Assembly (NCBI GenBank): GCA_019359515.1
Contig: JAHHHC010000006.1
Span: forward strand, 186,001 to 250,000
Direction: 5' to 3'
From: Desmonostoc vinosum HA7617-LM4
GTDB taxonomy: Bacteria; Cyanobacteriota; Cyanobacteriia; Cyanobacteriales; Nostocaceae
DNA: 64,000 bases
Shown in pieces: positions 40,401 to 49,554 of this stretch (its first letter is position 1; every line of letters starts with the position of its first letter). The notes below the pieces were generated by a model. It saw nothing but the letters and a program-made list of their open reading frames with translations, was not told the origin of the DNA and searched no databases. The position numbers were made by a program, and so were the translations under genes.

Positions 40401-40431
40401 CCTCCTAAAAGTCTCCCCCGCGCTGGGAGAC
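40401..40431 (-). promoter_or_regulatory. Hairpin next to mgtE ribosome-binding site
   Basis: On the minus strand gtctccc-agcgcg-ggggagac (40411-40431) is a 7-8 bp stem directly before TTTTAGGAGGT (40401-40406) and the mgtE start. A stem this close to the ribosome-binding site could influence initiation. It does not match a known Mg2+ riboswitch as far as I can tell. Confidence 0.4.
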
Positions 40432-40816
40432 TGCCTCACCAGTTCAGAGGAGGATAATACTGCCGTCTTGTGGACTTTTGTCCATAAAATCCTAATAATT
40501 CAACATCGATACCCAATTCAGGCATCGCTAACTGACCATCCTAACTCGGAATCGCATTCTCTGGTAGATGTTGCTTAATATTTGCGTTGTGCAGAAGTAG
40601 AAAACTTTCTAGCACATCGCACTATTGCGGTGATGTACTTACTAGTATTCAGAGTCTTTGATATGCCACACAAGTATGTAATTTACGCCTTGATGTTTTT
40701 TAGATTTTGGTGTGGTTAGAGTAGATTTTACTATTGTTACAATCTATGTCAAGCCAATAAACGAATTTACCCGGAAACTTTATAGAGTTAAAATATTTAT
40801 CGGTTAATCTATGTAA
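40432..40816. other. mgtE upstream intergenic sequence
   Basis: AT-rich, 385 bp, should contain the mgtE promoter. I see no gene or clear repeat. Confidence 0.4.
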
Positions 40817-40942
40817 TCGTACTTAATTGCCTTACTTATTGATAATGTCAATATACAGCCTGTCCCTGAGCCTGCTTTTACTCTTGGTTTAGGGTTAGCA
40901 ATGGGACTAATTACCTTATGGAAATGGCGGAGGTATTGTTAG
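40817..40942 (+). pseudogene. C-terminal remnant of a PEP-CTERM protein
   Basis: After an in-frame TAA the plus strand reads 41 codons ending VPEPAFTLGLGLAMGLITLW then KWRRYC stop. This is the exact PEP-CTERM sorting signal: VPEP, a hydrophobic helix and a basic tail. No start codon or upstream domain is present, so it is the tail of a lost exported protein. Confidence 0.65.
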
Positions 40943-41027
40943 TTGATGTGTTGCAGAATTTCTGAGGCGATCGCTTAACTACAAATATTGAATTAATCAA
41001 GCCTAGAATACAAAATTTTGCTAAATA

Positions 41028-41060
41028 ATAATTCCCCTACCTGTAAAGATAGGAGAATTA
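41028..41060 (-). terminator. Possible terminator after small ORF
   Basis: Minus strand: aattctccta-tctttacagg-taggggaatt followed by attattt. It lies about 60-90 bp after the stop of the 44-aa ORF at 41119-41253. Confidence 0.35.
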
Positions 41061-41118
41061 TGCAAGGAAAACTTCCAATTTTTTTACTAACTTTTAGTAA
41101 TTACCTTCTGATATTTAC

Positions 41119-41253
41119 TCATCCAGCAGAGCGTTTGAGTGAACCATCAGCGTAGAGTTCTAAAGGTATCAGCTCTGTTTTTCCGTTAATTTTGATTTGA
41201 GAGTAAACAACTTTTATTAACGGAGCATTATTTTCATTATAGCGCATAGACAT
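41119..41253 (-). CDS. Small conserved-looking protein (44 aa)
   Basis: ATG at 41251-41253 follows AGAGGAAAAAT, a good ribosome-binding site. The protein reads MSMRYNENNAPLIKVVYSQI, KINGKTELIPLELYADGSLK and RSAG, then TGA. It has balanced, protein-like composition (beta-type KVVYSQIKING, PLELYADGS) quite unlike the repeat-derived frames around. A second Met at codon 3 is an alternative start. I do not recognise the family; no neighbours hint at its role. Confidence 0.55.
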   Translation of the reverse strand: MSMRYNENNAPLIKVVYSQIKINGKTELIPLELYADGSLKRSAG

Positions 41254-41610
41254 ATTTTTCCTCTTTTACTATCAATTTTTTCGTATGAATAATCTCTACC
41301 GAAAGTAATTTGTTCGATAGTTATTTATTTTTAAAATTACCAACAATTAGCCAAAGCAAGTATAAATTTTTATACGTATAAATGAAGATTTAAAGAAATC
41401 TGAGACTTTGGTTATGATTTACTGACTATTTTGCTTTTGGTAAATGTTCTAATTCCAAGTTAGTACTATCGCTTAACACGAGATAATAAATTTACACCAC
41501 TCTTTACTGCTGTTTCATCATCCACGACAAGACTTGTTCTAGCTTGGTTGATACTATTTACTTCACAGCTGTATGGTTAAATTTCGTAAGCTGCGCCTCT
41601 TGCTAAAGTC
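41254..41610. other. Intergenic region before GH15-like gene
   Basis: 357 bp, AT-rich. It should hold promoters for the minus-strand small ORF and the plus-strand GH15-like gene. I see no other element. Confidence 0.35.
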
Positions 41611-44600
41611 ATGAAAACACCCACAGAGTTATCAGTCCGCCTGGAGTATTACTACCAGCAAATTCATGCAATTATTTTGGTGCGTCAGAATCCTATTACA
41701 GGGTTACTACCTGCAAGTACTGCAATCACTGCTCATGGTGATTATACAGACGCTTGGGTGCGAGACAACGTTTACAGTATTTTGGCGGTTTGGGGTTTAG
41801 CACTTGCATACCGCAAGATTGACAACGACGAAGGACGAACTTACGAACTAGAACACAGTGTCATCAAGCTGATGCGTGGGTTGCTATTTGCGATGATGCG
41901 ACAGGCTCATAAAGTGGAGACATTTAAACACACACAATCGCTTTTGGATGGACTACACGCCAAATACAACACAGCAACCGGGGACATTGTTGTTGGTGAT
42001 AACGAGTGGGGACATTTGCAACTTGATGCCACATCTATATTTTTACTGATATTGGCGCAAATGACTGCTACAGGATTGCAAATAATCTATACGATTGATG
42101 AAGTAAATTTCGTTCAAAACTTGGTTTACTACACTGGACGAGCATACCGCACACCAGATTTTGGTATTTGGGAACGGGGTAATAAGATTAACCATGGTAA
42201 TGCAGAACTAAATGCTAGTTCTGTAGGCATGGCGAAAGCTGCCCTAGAAGCTATGAACGGACTCAATTTATTTGGCATCAATGGTAGCCAAACCTCAGTC
42301 ATTCATGTATTGCCAGATGAAATTGCGCGGGCGCGGATTACGCTAGAATCCCTATTACCGAGAGAATCTGGTTCTAAAGAAGTTGACGCCGCATTGTTGA
42401 GTATAATTAGTTTTCCTGCCTTTGCTGTAGAGAATTTGCAGTTGCGCGATCGCACTCTCAACGAAATTATCACTAAACTTGCTGGCAAATACGGCTGTAA
42501 ACGCTTTTTACGCGATGGACACCAAACAGTTTTAGAAGACACCCACCGCCTACACTACGAACCGTGGGAACTAAAACAATTTGAGCATATTGAATGTGAG
42601 TGGCCGTTATTTTTTACTTACTTAATCTTAGATGGCTTATTTCGTGGCGACCAAGAACAAGTCCAAAAATATCAACAACTGCTAGAACCATTATTATTTG
42701 AGCGTGACGGTTTGCGTTTATTACCAGAACTTTATTATGTGCCAGCAGAAAATATCGAAGCCGAAAAACTAGCACCTCAAACACAAAAACGTTTACCCAA
42801 CGAAAATATTCCTTTAGTATGGGCGCAGAGTTTATATTTTCTCTGTCAAATGTTAAGTGAAAGTTTACTAGCAATTGGTGATATTGACCCTTTAGCAAGA
42901 CATTTGTGTGTTGGTAAACAGCGCCAGGCGTTGATTCAAATTGCTTTATTAGCAGAAGACGAAGATTTACAAGCAGAACTAGAAGTTCACGGGATAGAAA
43001 CACAAACACCTGCCCAAGTAGAACCAATTCAAGTCAGAGAAGCAGGGGAACTTTCAGCTATTTATACTCAAATAGGACGCAATGATAAACTTGGTTTAAC
43101 TGGGCGTCCTGTACGACGTTTGCGGAGTTTGACAACATCAAGAATCTTTCGTATTTGCAGTGAAACAGTTGTATTTTTACCGTCATTTTTGGATTCTCAA
43201 CAGTTCTATTTAACTCTTGATTATCATTTTTTATTAGACCAAATTAGAAGCGAACTAGCTTACATTCAGAAATATTGGAGTGATTTAGGGCGTCCTACTC
43301 TAACTTTAATGTTGACACACACCATGCTAGAAATTGGTGCTGAAGCATTATTAGAATTGATGCAGGAATTAAAAGATGGTGTTTGTAATGGAGTGCAGGT
43401 AAAATTAGGGCGACTCAATCAGTTAATGCTGACAGCCGGAATTCAAAGAATTGATTTTTTGCAAAATACAGAATTTTCTCTGTTGCCAGTCAAAAATGCT
43501 GGACTAAATTGCTATTACCTAGCGTATCACTCAGAAAAAAACTGGCGCTTGGGGCATACCCAAGAATTTCAAATGGAGTGTGAAACAAACTTAGGTTTGT
43601 TACTTTCTTATTTGCGTGCATCAGAAAATATTTATGAGCAAATTGAGCTGTTGCAAACTTTAATTCGTTTACAGGGACTAAAATTTGATACAGGCTACGG
43701 CGGCCCAGGATACCCTGTGACTGTAGCCGATTTACTTGATGAAGTTTACACCAAAGCTGGGGATTTAGGTATTTGGGCAGTGGTACGTCGAGCTGCGGGG
43801 TTGCGCCAAATGGTTGATATCGGCTTGTCGGATACAGTCACAAGCATTTTGGTACGAGGTAAGCAAATAGCCGTGGGTAAAGCTTACAGTGAAGCGTCCT
43901 TAATTGCTGTACCCATGTCTCATCATGAAATCGCCGAGAAAATTAACCATTTCTGTCGTGAGGATATTCGCGATCGCGTCCTTACACAAGAGATTTTAAT
44001 TTATCTTGGCATCCTCATTCGCTCAGAACCGCAACTATTTCGCGGACTTTTGACATTAAGAGTCGGCTATCTCATCCTCTTAATTACCAGCGAACTAGCA
44101 CAGGAATTACACCTCACCCAAGACGAAGCATACGAACAATTAATGGAACTTTCACCATTCGAGGTAAAAACGCGCTTGCATCAAGTATTAACAGGATACA
44201 GTGGCATGAGTAACCTACTACGCCAGCAAGAATCATTACACGTCAAGCAAAAAGAAAGTGATATTGCTTGGGTAGTGCTACCAGTGGTAGAAACAGAAAT
44301 GGAAGTCCCGTCAGGGGGTTGGCGTCGGTTTCGCCAAGCAGAAGGTGCAACAGGACGCGTACCAAAAGACTTTTTTAAACAAGTTTGGTTATTGATGAAG
44401 CATTGCAAAGGTTTAGTGATTGGCGATAAATTAGAACGTCGCAACCGTCTAGATAGTGAAATAATGTTGTCAGAAATGACAGCAGGAGAAAAGAATTTTG
44501 CTCTGTTAGTTGAGCATTTATTAAATAAAATTGAAGCTCCAGAATACCGCCAAGTTAATATTGAAGCATTAATAGAATTAGCTGCGATCGCAGCCAACAA

Positions 44601-44823
44601 CCCTAAACTGCAAATCGAAGAATATATAGTATTAGATGTGTTGATCGGTCATGCAGTTAGATTAGCATGGTTAGAAGATCATGTTGAGCGAGGCGATCGC
44701 TATGATGAAGATAAAGCCAGTGCATGGCGATCGTTTTATAATACTTCTCCTAGAGATTGCGCGGGTTATATTCTCAAAGCCTTCCGCTTCTTAACAGAAT
44801 TCGCTGAAGCTAGTAAACCGTAA
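41611..44823 (+). CDS. GH15 / phosphorylase kinase alpha-beta-like protein
   Basis: The 1070-aa protein starts MKTPTELSVRLEYYYQQIHA. The N-terminal half is an (alpha/alpha)6-barrel-like domain of the glycoside hydrolase 15 clan (TGLLPASTAITAHGDYTDAW, VRDNVYSILAVWGLALAYRK, NKINHGNAELNASSVGMAKA), and its length agrees with phosphorylase kinase alpha/beta-like bacterial proteins. The C-terminal half (about 560-1070) is helical with no named motif. No signal peptide is visible, so it probably acts in the cytoplasm. A role in glycogen/glucan control is inferred from the eukaryotic relatives and is not established. Confidence 0.85.
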   Translation: MKTPTELSVRLEYYYQQIHAIILVRQNPITGLLPASTAITAHGDYTDAWVRDNVYSILAVWGLALAYRKIDNDEGRTYELEHSVIKLMRGLLFAMMRQAHKVETFKHTQSLLDGLHAKYNTATGDIVVGDNEWGHLQLDATSIFLLILAQMTATGLQIIYTIDEVNFVQNLVYYTGRAYRTPDFGIWERGNKINHGNAELNASSVGMAKAALEAMNGLNLFGINGSQTSVIHVLPDEIARARITLESLLPRESGSKEVDAALLSIISFPAFAVENLQLRDRTLNEIITKLAGKYGCKRFLRDGHQTVLEDTHRLHYEPWELKQFEHIECEWPLFFTYLILDGLFRGDQEQVQKYQQLLEPLLFERDGLRLLPELYYVPAENIEAEKLAPQTQKRLPNENIPLVWAQSLYFLCQMLSESLLAIGDIDPLARHLCVGKQRQALIQIALLAEDEDLQAELEVHGIETQTPAQVEPIQVREAGELSAIYTQIGRNDKLGLTGRPVRRLRSLTTSRIFRICSETVVFLPSFLDSQQFYLTLDYHFLLDQIRSELAYIQKYWSDLGRPTLTLMLTHTMLEIGAEALLELMQELKDGVCNGVQVKLGRLNQLMLTAGIQRIDFLQNTEFSLLPVKNAGLNCYYLAYHSEKNWRLGHTQEFQMECETNLGLLLSYLRASENIYEQIELLQTLIRLQGLKFDTGYGGPGYPVTVADLLDEVYTKAGDLGIWAVVRRAAGLRQMVDIGLSDTVTSILVRGKQIAVGKAYSEASLIAVPMSHHEIAEKINHFCREDIRDRVLTQEILIYLGILIRSEPQLFRGLLTLRVGYLILLITSELAQELHLTQDEAYEQLMELSPFEVKTRLHQVLTGYSGMSNLLRQQESLHVKQKESDIAWVVLPVVETEMEVPSGGWRRFRQAEGATGRVPKDFFKQVWLLMKHCKGLVIGDKLERRNRLDSEIMLSEMTAGEKNFALLVEHLLNKIEAPEYRQVNIEALIELAAIAANNPKLQIEEYIVLDVLIGHAVRLAWLEDHVERGDRYDEDKASAWRSFYNTSPRDCAGYILKAFRFLTEFAEASKP

Positions 44824-44971
44824 TCACCATAGGTACACTTTGCGTTACACTATGTTGGCGATTTATTGAGAATGTTGTCAGATCTGCGTTAAAAAAATAT
44901 CCCCCACCTCAAAAGTGCAGCGTAAGTAGATAACAGAGGTAGAGGGTTTGTTAAGTTTTATTTAGTCAAAA

Positions 44972-45283
44972 CTACTTGACAGCAACAGCATCAACATCGA
45001 CTGTGCTAGCGGTGGAGGTAGGATTATCGGTATTATTAGTAGCGGTAGTATCAACTCCCTTACGAGCTTTCCAGCCTTCAATAACTACCCCAGAAACCTC
45101 AGTTACTAACAAAGTTAAAAGGAATACATCATCAATTTCTCCCACAAATGGGATAAAATCCGGGAGAATATCAAAAGGACTGAGCATGTAAACTAGCGTT
45201 CCTAAAATTACCCACCAACGATATTTAGGATTACGCAGCACATTGCGATACCAAGTGTAAAGTGATTGAACAGAAAATTTCAT
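44972..45283 (-). CDS. YkvA family (DUF1232) small membrane protein
   Basis: The 103-aa protein contains NPKYRWWVILGTLVYMLSPF and DILPDFIPFVGEIDDVFLLT, the DUF1232 motif (hydrophobic stretch with SPxDxxPDxxPxxGxxDD). Ribosome-binding site GGAGGTTAAGAAT precedes the ATG. The tail (75-103) is Thr/Asn/Val-rich and low complexity. Function of the family is not known. Confidence 0.9.
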   Translation of the reverse strand: MKFSVQSLYTWYRNVLRNPKYRWWVILGTLVYMLSPFDILPDFIPFVGEIDDVFLLTLLVTEVSGVVIEGWKARKGVDTTATNNTDNPTSTASTVDVDAVAVK

Positions 45284-45535
45284 ATTCTTAACCTCCAGTT
45301 ACCTTTTATTCTGACAAATTATGTTTTACATTCCCGGTGGGAATAACCGTCCTCATTTCGTCTGGAAGACGCTACTCCTATAGAATTACAGAGGAAACAG
45401 GCCAAGCAAACTATCGCCTTGTTAAACAAACACTGACTCTGCAATTCGGCATCCGAATATGGTAGTTGTGCATTAATCTCTAAAATTAAGATGCTTTGTC
45501 ATAGTTGCTCTAGATGGAGGGAGGAAACCTAAAAA

Positions 45536-46273
45536 GTGGACATTTTAGATTTGTTTTACAAGGGCGGGCCAGCAATGTGGCCTTTACTGGCGCTGTCGGT
45601 GCTGTCTTTAAGTGTAATTTTTGAACGCCTGTGGTTCTGGTTAAGAATTTTGACTCAAGAAAAGCAAATAGTCGATCGCGTTTTAGATGCTGCCCGCGAT
45701 AGTTGGGAAGTGGCTGGGGAAATTGCCAGACGCGCCACAGATCAGCCAATTGGCAGGTTTCTTTACGCGCCTTTGGGTTTACCCAAAAGCGACGCCGAAA
45801 CCTTTCGTTTAGCACTGGAGGCGACAGCGGAAGATGAGTTAGCAGGGATGCGGCGAGGCGAAAAACTTTTAGAAGCTGTAATCGCCCTAGCACCGCTGTT
45901 AGGATTGTTGGGTACAGTTTTAGGTTTGATCCAGTCTTTGCGCTCAATTCGGATTGGTGATTTAGGTACTGAATCAACAGCTGGGGTAACTACTGGTATT
46001 GGTGAATCGCTGATTAGTACAGCAGCAGGGCTAATAGTTGCGATCGTTAGTCTGGTATTTTATCGCCTGTTTCAAAGTTTTGTGGTTAACCAAGTCAAAG
46101 TTTTTCGTCGTGCGGGAAATGAAATGGAATTACTGTATCGTCAGTCTCCACCCGACTTTAGCAACAGCACATCGGCAATTGTACGGGAATCCTCAAAAGA
46201 AAGTTTGATCCCACCTCGTAAGCTCAATAAAAACAAATTTTCTGAACCTCCTGAACCCCCTGCAATTGATTAA
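45536..46273 (+). CDS. exbB: ExbB/TolQ/MotA-type proton channel protein
   Basis: The 245-aa protein starts at GTG 45536, after GGAGGGAGG. It has three membrane helices: [20 protein letters not shown] (about 11-31), [20 protein letters not shown] (about 109-131) and [20 protein letters not shown] (about 158-180). The [14 protein letters not shown] motif is typical of ExbB. With the ExbD gene 57 bp downstream it forms a proton-driven motor for TonB-dependent outer-membrane uptake or a related task. The last 45 residues are polar. Confidence 0.92.
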   Translation: MDILDLFYKGGPAMWPLLALSVLSLSVIFERLWFWLRILTQEKQIVDRVLDAARDSWEVAGEIARRATDQPIGRFLYAPLGLPKSDAETFRLALEATAEDELAGMRRGEKLLEAVIALAPLLGLLGTVLGLIQSLRSIRIGDLGTESTAGVTTGIGESLISTAAGLIVAIVSLVFYRLFQSFVVNQVKVFRRAGNEMELLYRQSPPDFSNSTSAIVRESSKESLIPPRKLNKNKFSEPPEPPAID

Positions 46274-46330
46274 TTAAAACTTAAGCATAAGACCAGAATC
46301 TAGCCGCTGAAATAGCCGTAAGAGCGAGAC

Positions 46331-46981
46331 ATGAAAGTTAATCTACATAGTCCAATTGAAGAAGCCCAGATTCAAATCATCCCGCTAATTGATGTCGTTT
46401 TTTGCATTTTGACGTTTTTTCTGTTGGCAGCATTGCAATTTACCCGCCAACAGGCGATTAATGTTGATTTGCCTAAAGCTAGCGCTAATACAACATCCAA
46501 CATAAATTCACAAGGCGGAACTCAGATTGTCACTATTGATGCGGTTGGTAATACTTTCATCGAAAAACAGCCCATCAAAAGAGAGGAATTAGCACAGCGA
46601 TTAAAGCAGTATCTCCAAGACAATCCCAGCGGCGTTGTGGTGCTAAATGCTTCGCGAACTGCAACTTATAACGATGTGATTGAAACATTGGACTTATTGC
46701 GTCAAGTAGGGGGCGATCGCGTGTCTCTAGGAATTATACCTGGCCCGTCTCAACCATCAACTAACTTATCGCCAATTCCCGGTACCACACCAATTCCGAG
46801 CATTAATCCTGAAGGGAATCTGACCCCCAAATTCCCCTCAACACCCCAAGTACCGTTACCCAAGGTAACTGGCCAAGACATCAATCCTGCTAGTCCTGGT
46901 GTGTCTCCTATACTTCCCAAGTCGTCGGTGTCTCCAGCACCTGTAGTACCGGAAAAAACCAGTCCTACTCCCAAAAGATAA
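46331..46981 (+). CDS. exbD: ExbD/TolR biopolymer transport protein
   Basis: The 216-aa protein has EEAQIQIIPLIDVVFCILTF (membrane helix about 16-36, with the essential Asp in PLIDVVF), then a periplasmic domain to about 135 (VVLNASRTATYNDVIETLDL). The last 80 residues are proline/serine-rich (PGTTPIPSINPEG, KSSVSPAPVVPEKTSPTPKR), an extension longer than in typical ExbD. It pairs with the upstream ExbB. Confidence 0.92.
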   Translation: MKVNLHSPIEEAQIQIIPLIDVVFCILTFFLLAALQFTRQQAINVDLPKASANTTSNINSQGGTQIVTIDAVGNTFIEKQPIKREELAQRLKQYLQDNPSGVVVLNASRTATYNDVIETLDLLRQVGGDRVSLGIIPGPSQPSTNLSPIPGTTPIPSINPEGNLTPKFPSTPQVPLPKVTGQDINPASPGVSPILPKSSVSPAPVVPEKTSPTPKR

Positions 46982-47084
46982 GACACAAAACCAAGCAGAT
47001 ACGGTCAAGCAAGAAAAATTTGGCCCTGCTAAATCTGGGAATGAATTACGCTTGTCAACAAATTTTACATTTTCCCTAACCCTT

Positions 47085-47113
47085 GTAGAGACGTAGCATT
47101 GCTGCGTCTCTAC
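47085..47113. repeat. Hairpin repeat gtagagacg
   Basis: gtagagacgtagc / gctgcgtctctac palindrome, same family as 34921-34949. It could also act as a terminator-like structure after exbD. Confidence 0.6.
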
Positions 47114-47337
47114 TTGATTATTCAGCCTTACCTCTGTCTGAAGAGAGTTGCGATCGCTAGATTATGATTCCAAGGCAACAGAGAACAGCAACCAAACCTA
47201 AAGATTTATAGAATAAAACTCAACTAGAGAAATAATCTCTGCTAATTTACAAATAATTGCATATCTTCAAACACTATTCTATTCGTAGACCGATTAATTT
47301 ATCGCCGATCGCCGTTCACGTTTCAGGGGTTTTGGCA

Positions 47338-47703
47338 ATGGATTTTGTAACCGTTTTAATCGTTTGGGTAGTAACGTCTGTCAGCTTGTTAATTATTAGT
47401 AAATTGCCTTTTCTGGGAGTTGAAATCGATACTCCAGGTAAAGCTTTCTTTTCCGCAGCAATTCTTGGTATCGTAACGGCAATAGTCAGACCAATTTTAC
47501 GCCTTGTATTTGCAGTACCCAATTTTCTCACTTTTGATTTATTATCCGGCATTTTCACGTTTATGATTGCCGTCGTTTGTTTTAGTATTGCTGCCTGGTT
47601 AGTCGAAGGCTTCCGCTTGCGTTTCGGTATTTGGAGCGCTGTTATCGGAGCGTTTGCACTAACCGTTGTTAACAGTGTGATCTACAGATTGCTGGGTGTC
47701 TAA
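47338..47703 (+). CDS. Four-helix phage-holin-like membrane protein
   Basis: The frame is open from 47257, but the ATG at 47338 (MDFVTVLIVWVVTSVSLLII) gives the expected length of 121 aa for the phage-holin superfamily IV / DUF360-type proteins. Four membrane segments are visible: FVTVLIVWVVTSVSLLII, AFFSAAILGIVTAIVRPIL, FLTFDLLSGIFTFMIAVVCF and FGIWSAVIGAFALTVVNSVI. The name is a family label; these are chromosomal proteins in cyanobacteria without a proven lysis function. AGGGG lies about 10 bases before the ATG. Confidence 0.8.
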   Translation: MDFVTVLIVWVVTSVSLLIISKLPFLGVEIDTPGKAFFSAAILGIVTAIVRPILRLVFAVPNFLTFDLLSGIFTFMIAVVCFSIAAWLVEGFRLRFGIWSAVIGAFALTVVNSVIYRLLGV

Positions 47704-48636
47704 CTCAAAGGGACTGGAGACTAGGAATTAACCGCGCTTACATCCCCCACCCACAAGGGGATGGGGTTTTACGCGCGATCAATAAAATTCTGCTTTACTC
47801 ACAGGAAGATTTTGTGATAATTTTCCAGCACCTAGTACCCAGTTCCAGAGTGGCTACCTTGCGGCAGTGAATTGGAAAGACCGCGCGGTGAGAGGCTTAC
47901 CGCATGTTAGCGACTACCGTATCACCGAAGAAGCGGAGGGGCAGGGAGCAGGGGGAGCAAGCCCTCTCTTATGGGTAGGTTTTTTAGATTTCGCGTTTTG
48001 GTTGACGCGGGGACACGGGGACGCAGAGAAAGATTTCGGAACGGAAAAATAGGCTTTTTCAGACTGAATATGAAAAACCTACCCTTGAAAGGAGCAAGCC
48101 CTGCCCTGGAGCCGTGGAGCGGAGCGGAACATGGGTATGAAGCCCCGCCCATAAGCGGGCGCTCTTACTGGGGCGGAGTACAAGCTCCGTCTGGTGTTTT
48201 CCCCCTTGCTCCCTGCTAAGAGCTCCCCTGCCTCTTTTGACCTGACTCTTTTAACTAGTTCCGTGGGTTTAAGTCCCCCGGTTCCATAATCGGCAAGTTT
48301 TGTGTTGGGGTTGTCTTACAAAGTTGAGGCAGTGTGATCTTGGGGAGCCACTGCGTTGGACGGGTTTTCCGGCAGCCGCGCAAGTGGCGTGGTTTCCCCC
48401 ATGAACAACTGCCGTCAGAGCGCAGGTTTCCCCCTGGTGACTTGGTGCTAAATCCCCATTACAAAACTTAATTACGTTAGCGTTAGCGTTAGCGAAGCGG
48501 TAGCGAGTCCTCGAGCGTCAGCGGTAGCGAGGTACGAGCGTCGCGTCATTACGAATTACGTTAGCGCAGCGGTAGCGAGTCCTCGATAGCGTTAGCGTTA
48601 GCGACGCAGGAGCGTCGCGTCATTACGAATTACGAA
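47704..48636. repeat. Repeat-dense intergenic region
   Basis: Over 900 bp without a gene. 47966-48091 is a dispersed unit (ctcttatgggtaggtttttt...tgaaaaacctacccttgaaa) that recurs inverted at 62401-62546. 48113-48190 holds GC-rich palindromes (gccccgcccataagcgggcg). 48253-48310 and 48454-48473 are the two halves of the hairpin element seen intact at 24293-24371. 48474-48640 is a gttagcg/attacgaatt cluster like 24372-24535. Confidence 0.75.
47741..47770 (+). terminator. Possible terminator after holin-like gene
   Basis: catcccc (47741-47747) and ggggatg (47757-47763) form a stem followed by gggtttt. Confidence 0.45.
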
Positions 48637-49344
48637 TTATTCACTAGTCGTTGGTGGAGTAACGGGGGTAGTTGACTGCTGCTTGCGCTGTTCGCGTTTT
48701 TTGCGCTCAGCGCAAAGCATATCTGCCATTACTATTAATGCTTGCTCCATCTTGTCTAGATTAGAGCGATATAGCTCCAAATCCTTGTTGAGTTTATCAT
48801 CTGATAGGTGTAAGCCAGCAGCGATCGCTTTTAGTGCCTCAGTGCGTCGCTTTTCGTCTTTGACTACTTCCGGATCAGACTGTTCTAATAAGGAGAATAT
48901 ACCAATTGCAAACAAGCGGCTGTATTTAAAGTTAGGATTGTTAGCGATCGCTTGCAGTTGTGTTTGCAAGTCAGCATCTCTATCTAAGTAGGTCGTTTGA
49001 CTTAGCCATGCTATCAAATCTTGGACTGGCAAACTTTGAGCTATTGCTTGCAACCTTTCTGCATCTTGGCGATAGCGTTCTGGATTTTGTTCTACAGCCT
49101 GACATAAGGCATTAAAAATCGATTCTTGATCCCTTTCTGGCTGATAGCCTTGCATGAAGCGGTCGAAGGCAGTGACGACACCCAAGGCATAAATCAGATT
49201 ATAACTAAAATCAACATTGACTGAAAGCAGATGAATTTCTACCATTAATTCTTCTACTACCCGACGATAAATAGTGTTGATCGGCCGGGTATGAAGGGTG
49301 TAGAAAGTTCGCTTTGTATCAGAGACTGTACGGACGTTATTCAC
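48637..49344 (-). CDS. psb29: Psb29 / Thf1, photosystem II biogenesis protein
   Basis: The 235-aa protein starts MNNVRTVSDTKRTFYTLHTR, with PINTIYRRVVEELMVEIHLL and VNVDFSYNLIYALGVVTAFD, the signature of Thf1/Psb29. It binds FtsH proteases and is needed for photosystem II repair under high light. It is helical with a coiled C-terminus (LELYRSNLDKMEQALIVMAD, then ERKKREQRKQQ). The stop lies directly next to the 48470-48640 repeats. Confidence 0.94.
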   Translation of the reverse strand: MNNVRTVSDTKRTFYTLHTRPINTIYRRVVEELMVEIHLLSVNVDFSYNLIYALGVVTAFDRFMQGYQPERDQESIFNALCQAVEQNPERYRQDAERLQAIAQSLPVQDLIAWLSQTTYLDRDADLQTQLQAIANNPNFKYSRLFAIGIFSLLEQSDPEVVKDEKRRTEALKAIAAGLHLSDDKLNKDLELYRSNLDKMEQALIVMADMLCAERKKREQRKQQSTTPVTPPTTSE

Positions 49345-49554
49345 AAAGAAAATATTAAGGGCGACGTATTCTTATTTTCTCGCTTAAGGGTTACTTTGCC
49401 AAGTTTATGTTTATGCTGGTCACGCTTGCATTTACAATATAAGCAAATCTAGAACCGCTTACAATTCAAACACCAACAAACAAAAGCCCACAGCCAAAAG
49501 CTGGGGAGAAATAATCAACACCAATTCCTTATTTCCAATTTCCCATCCCCAAAC

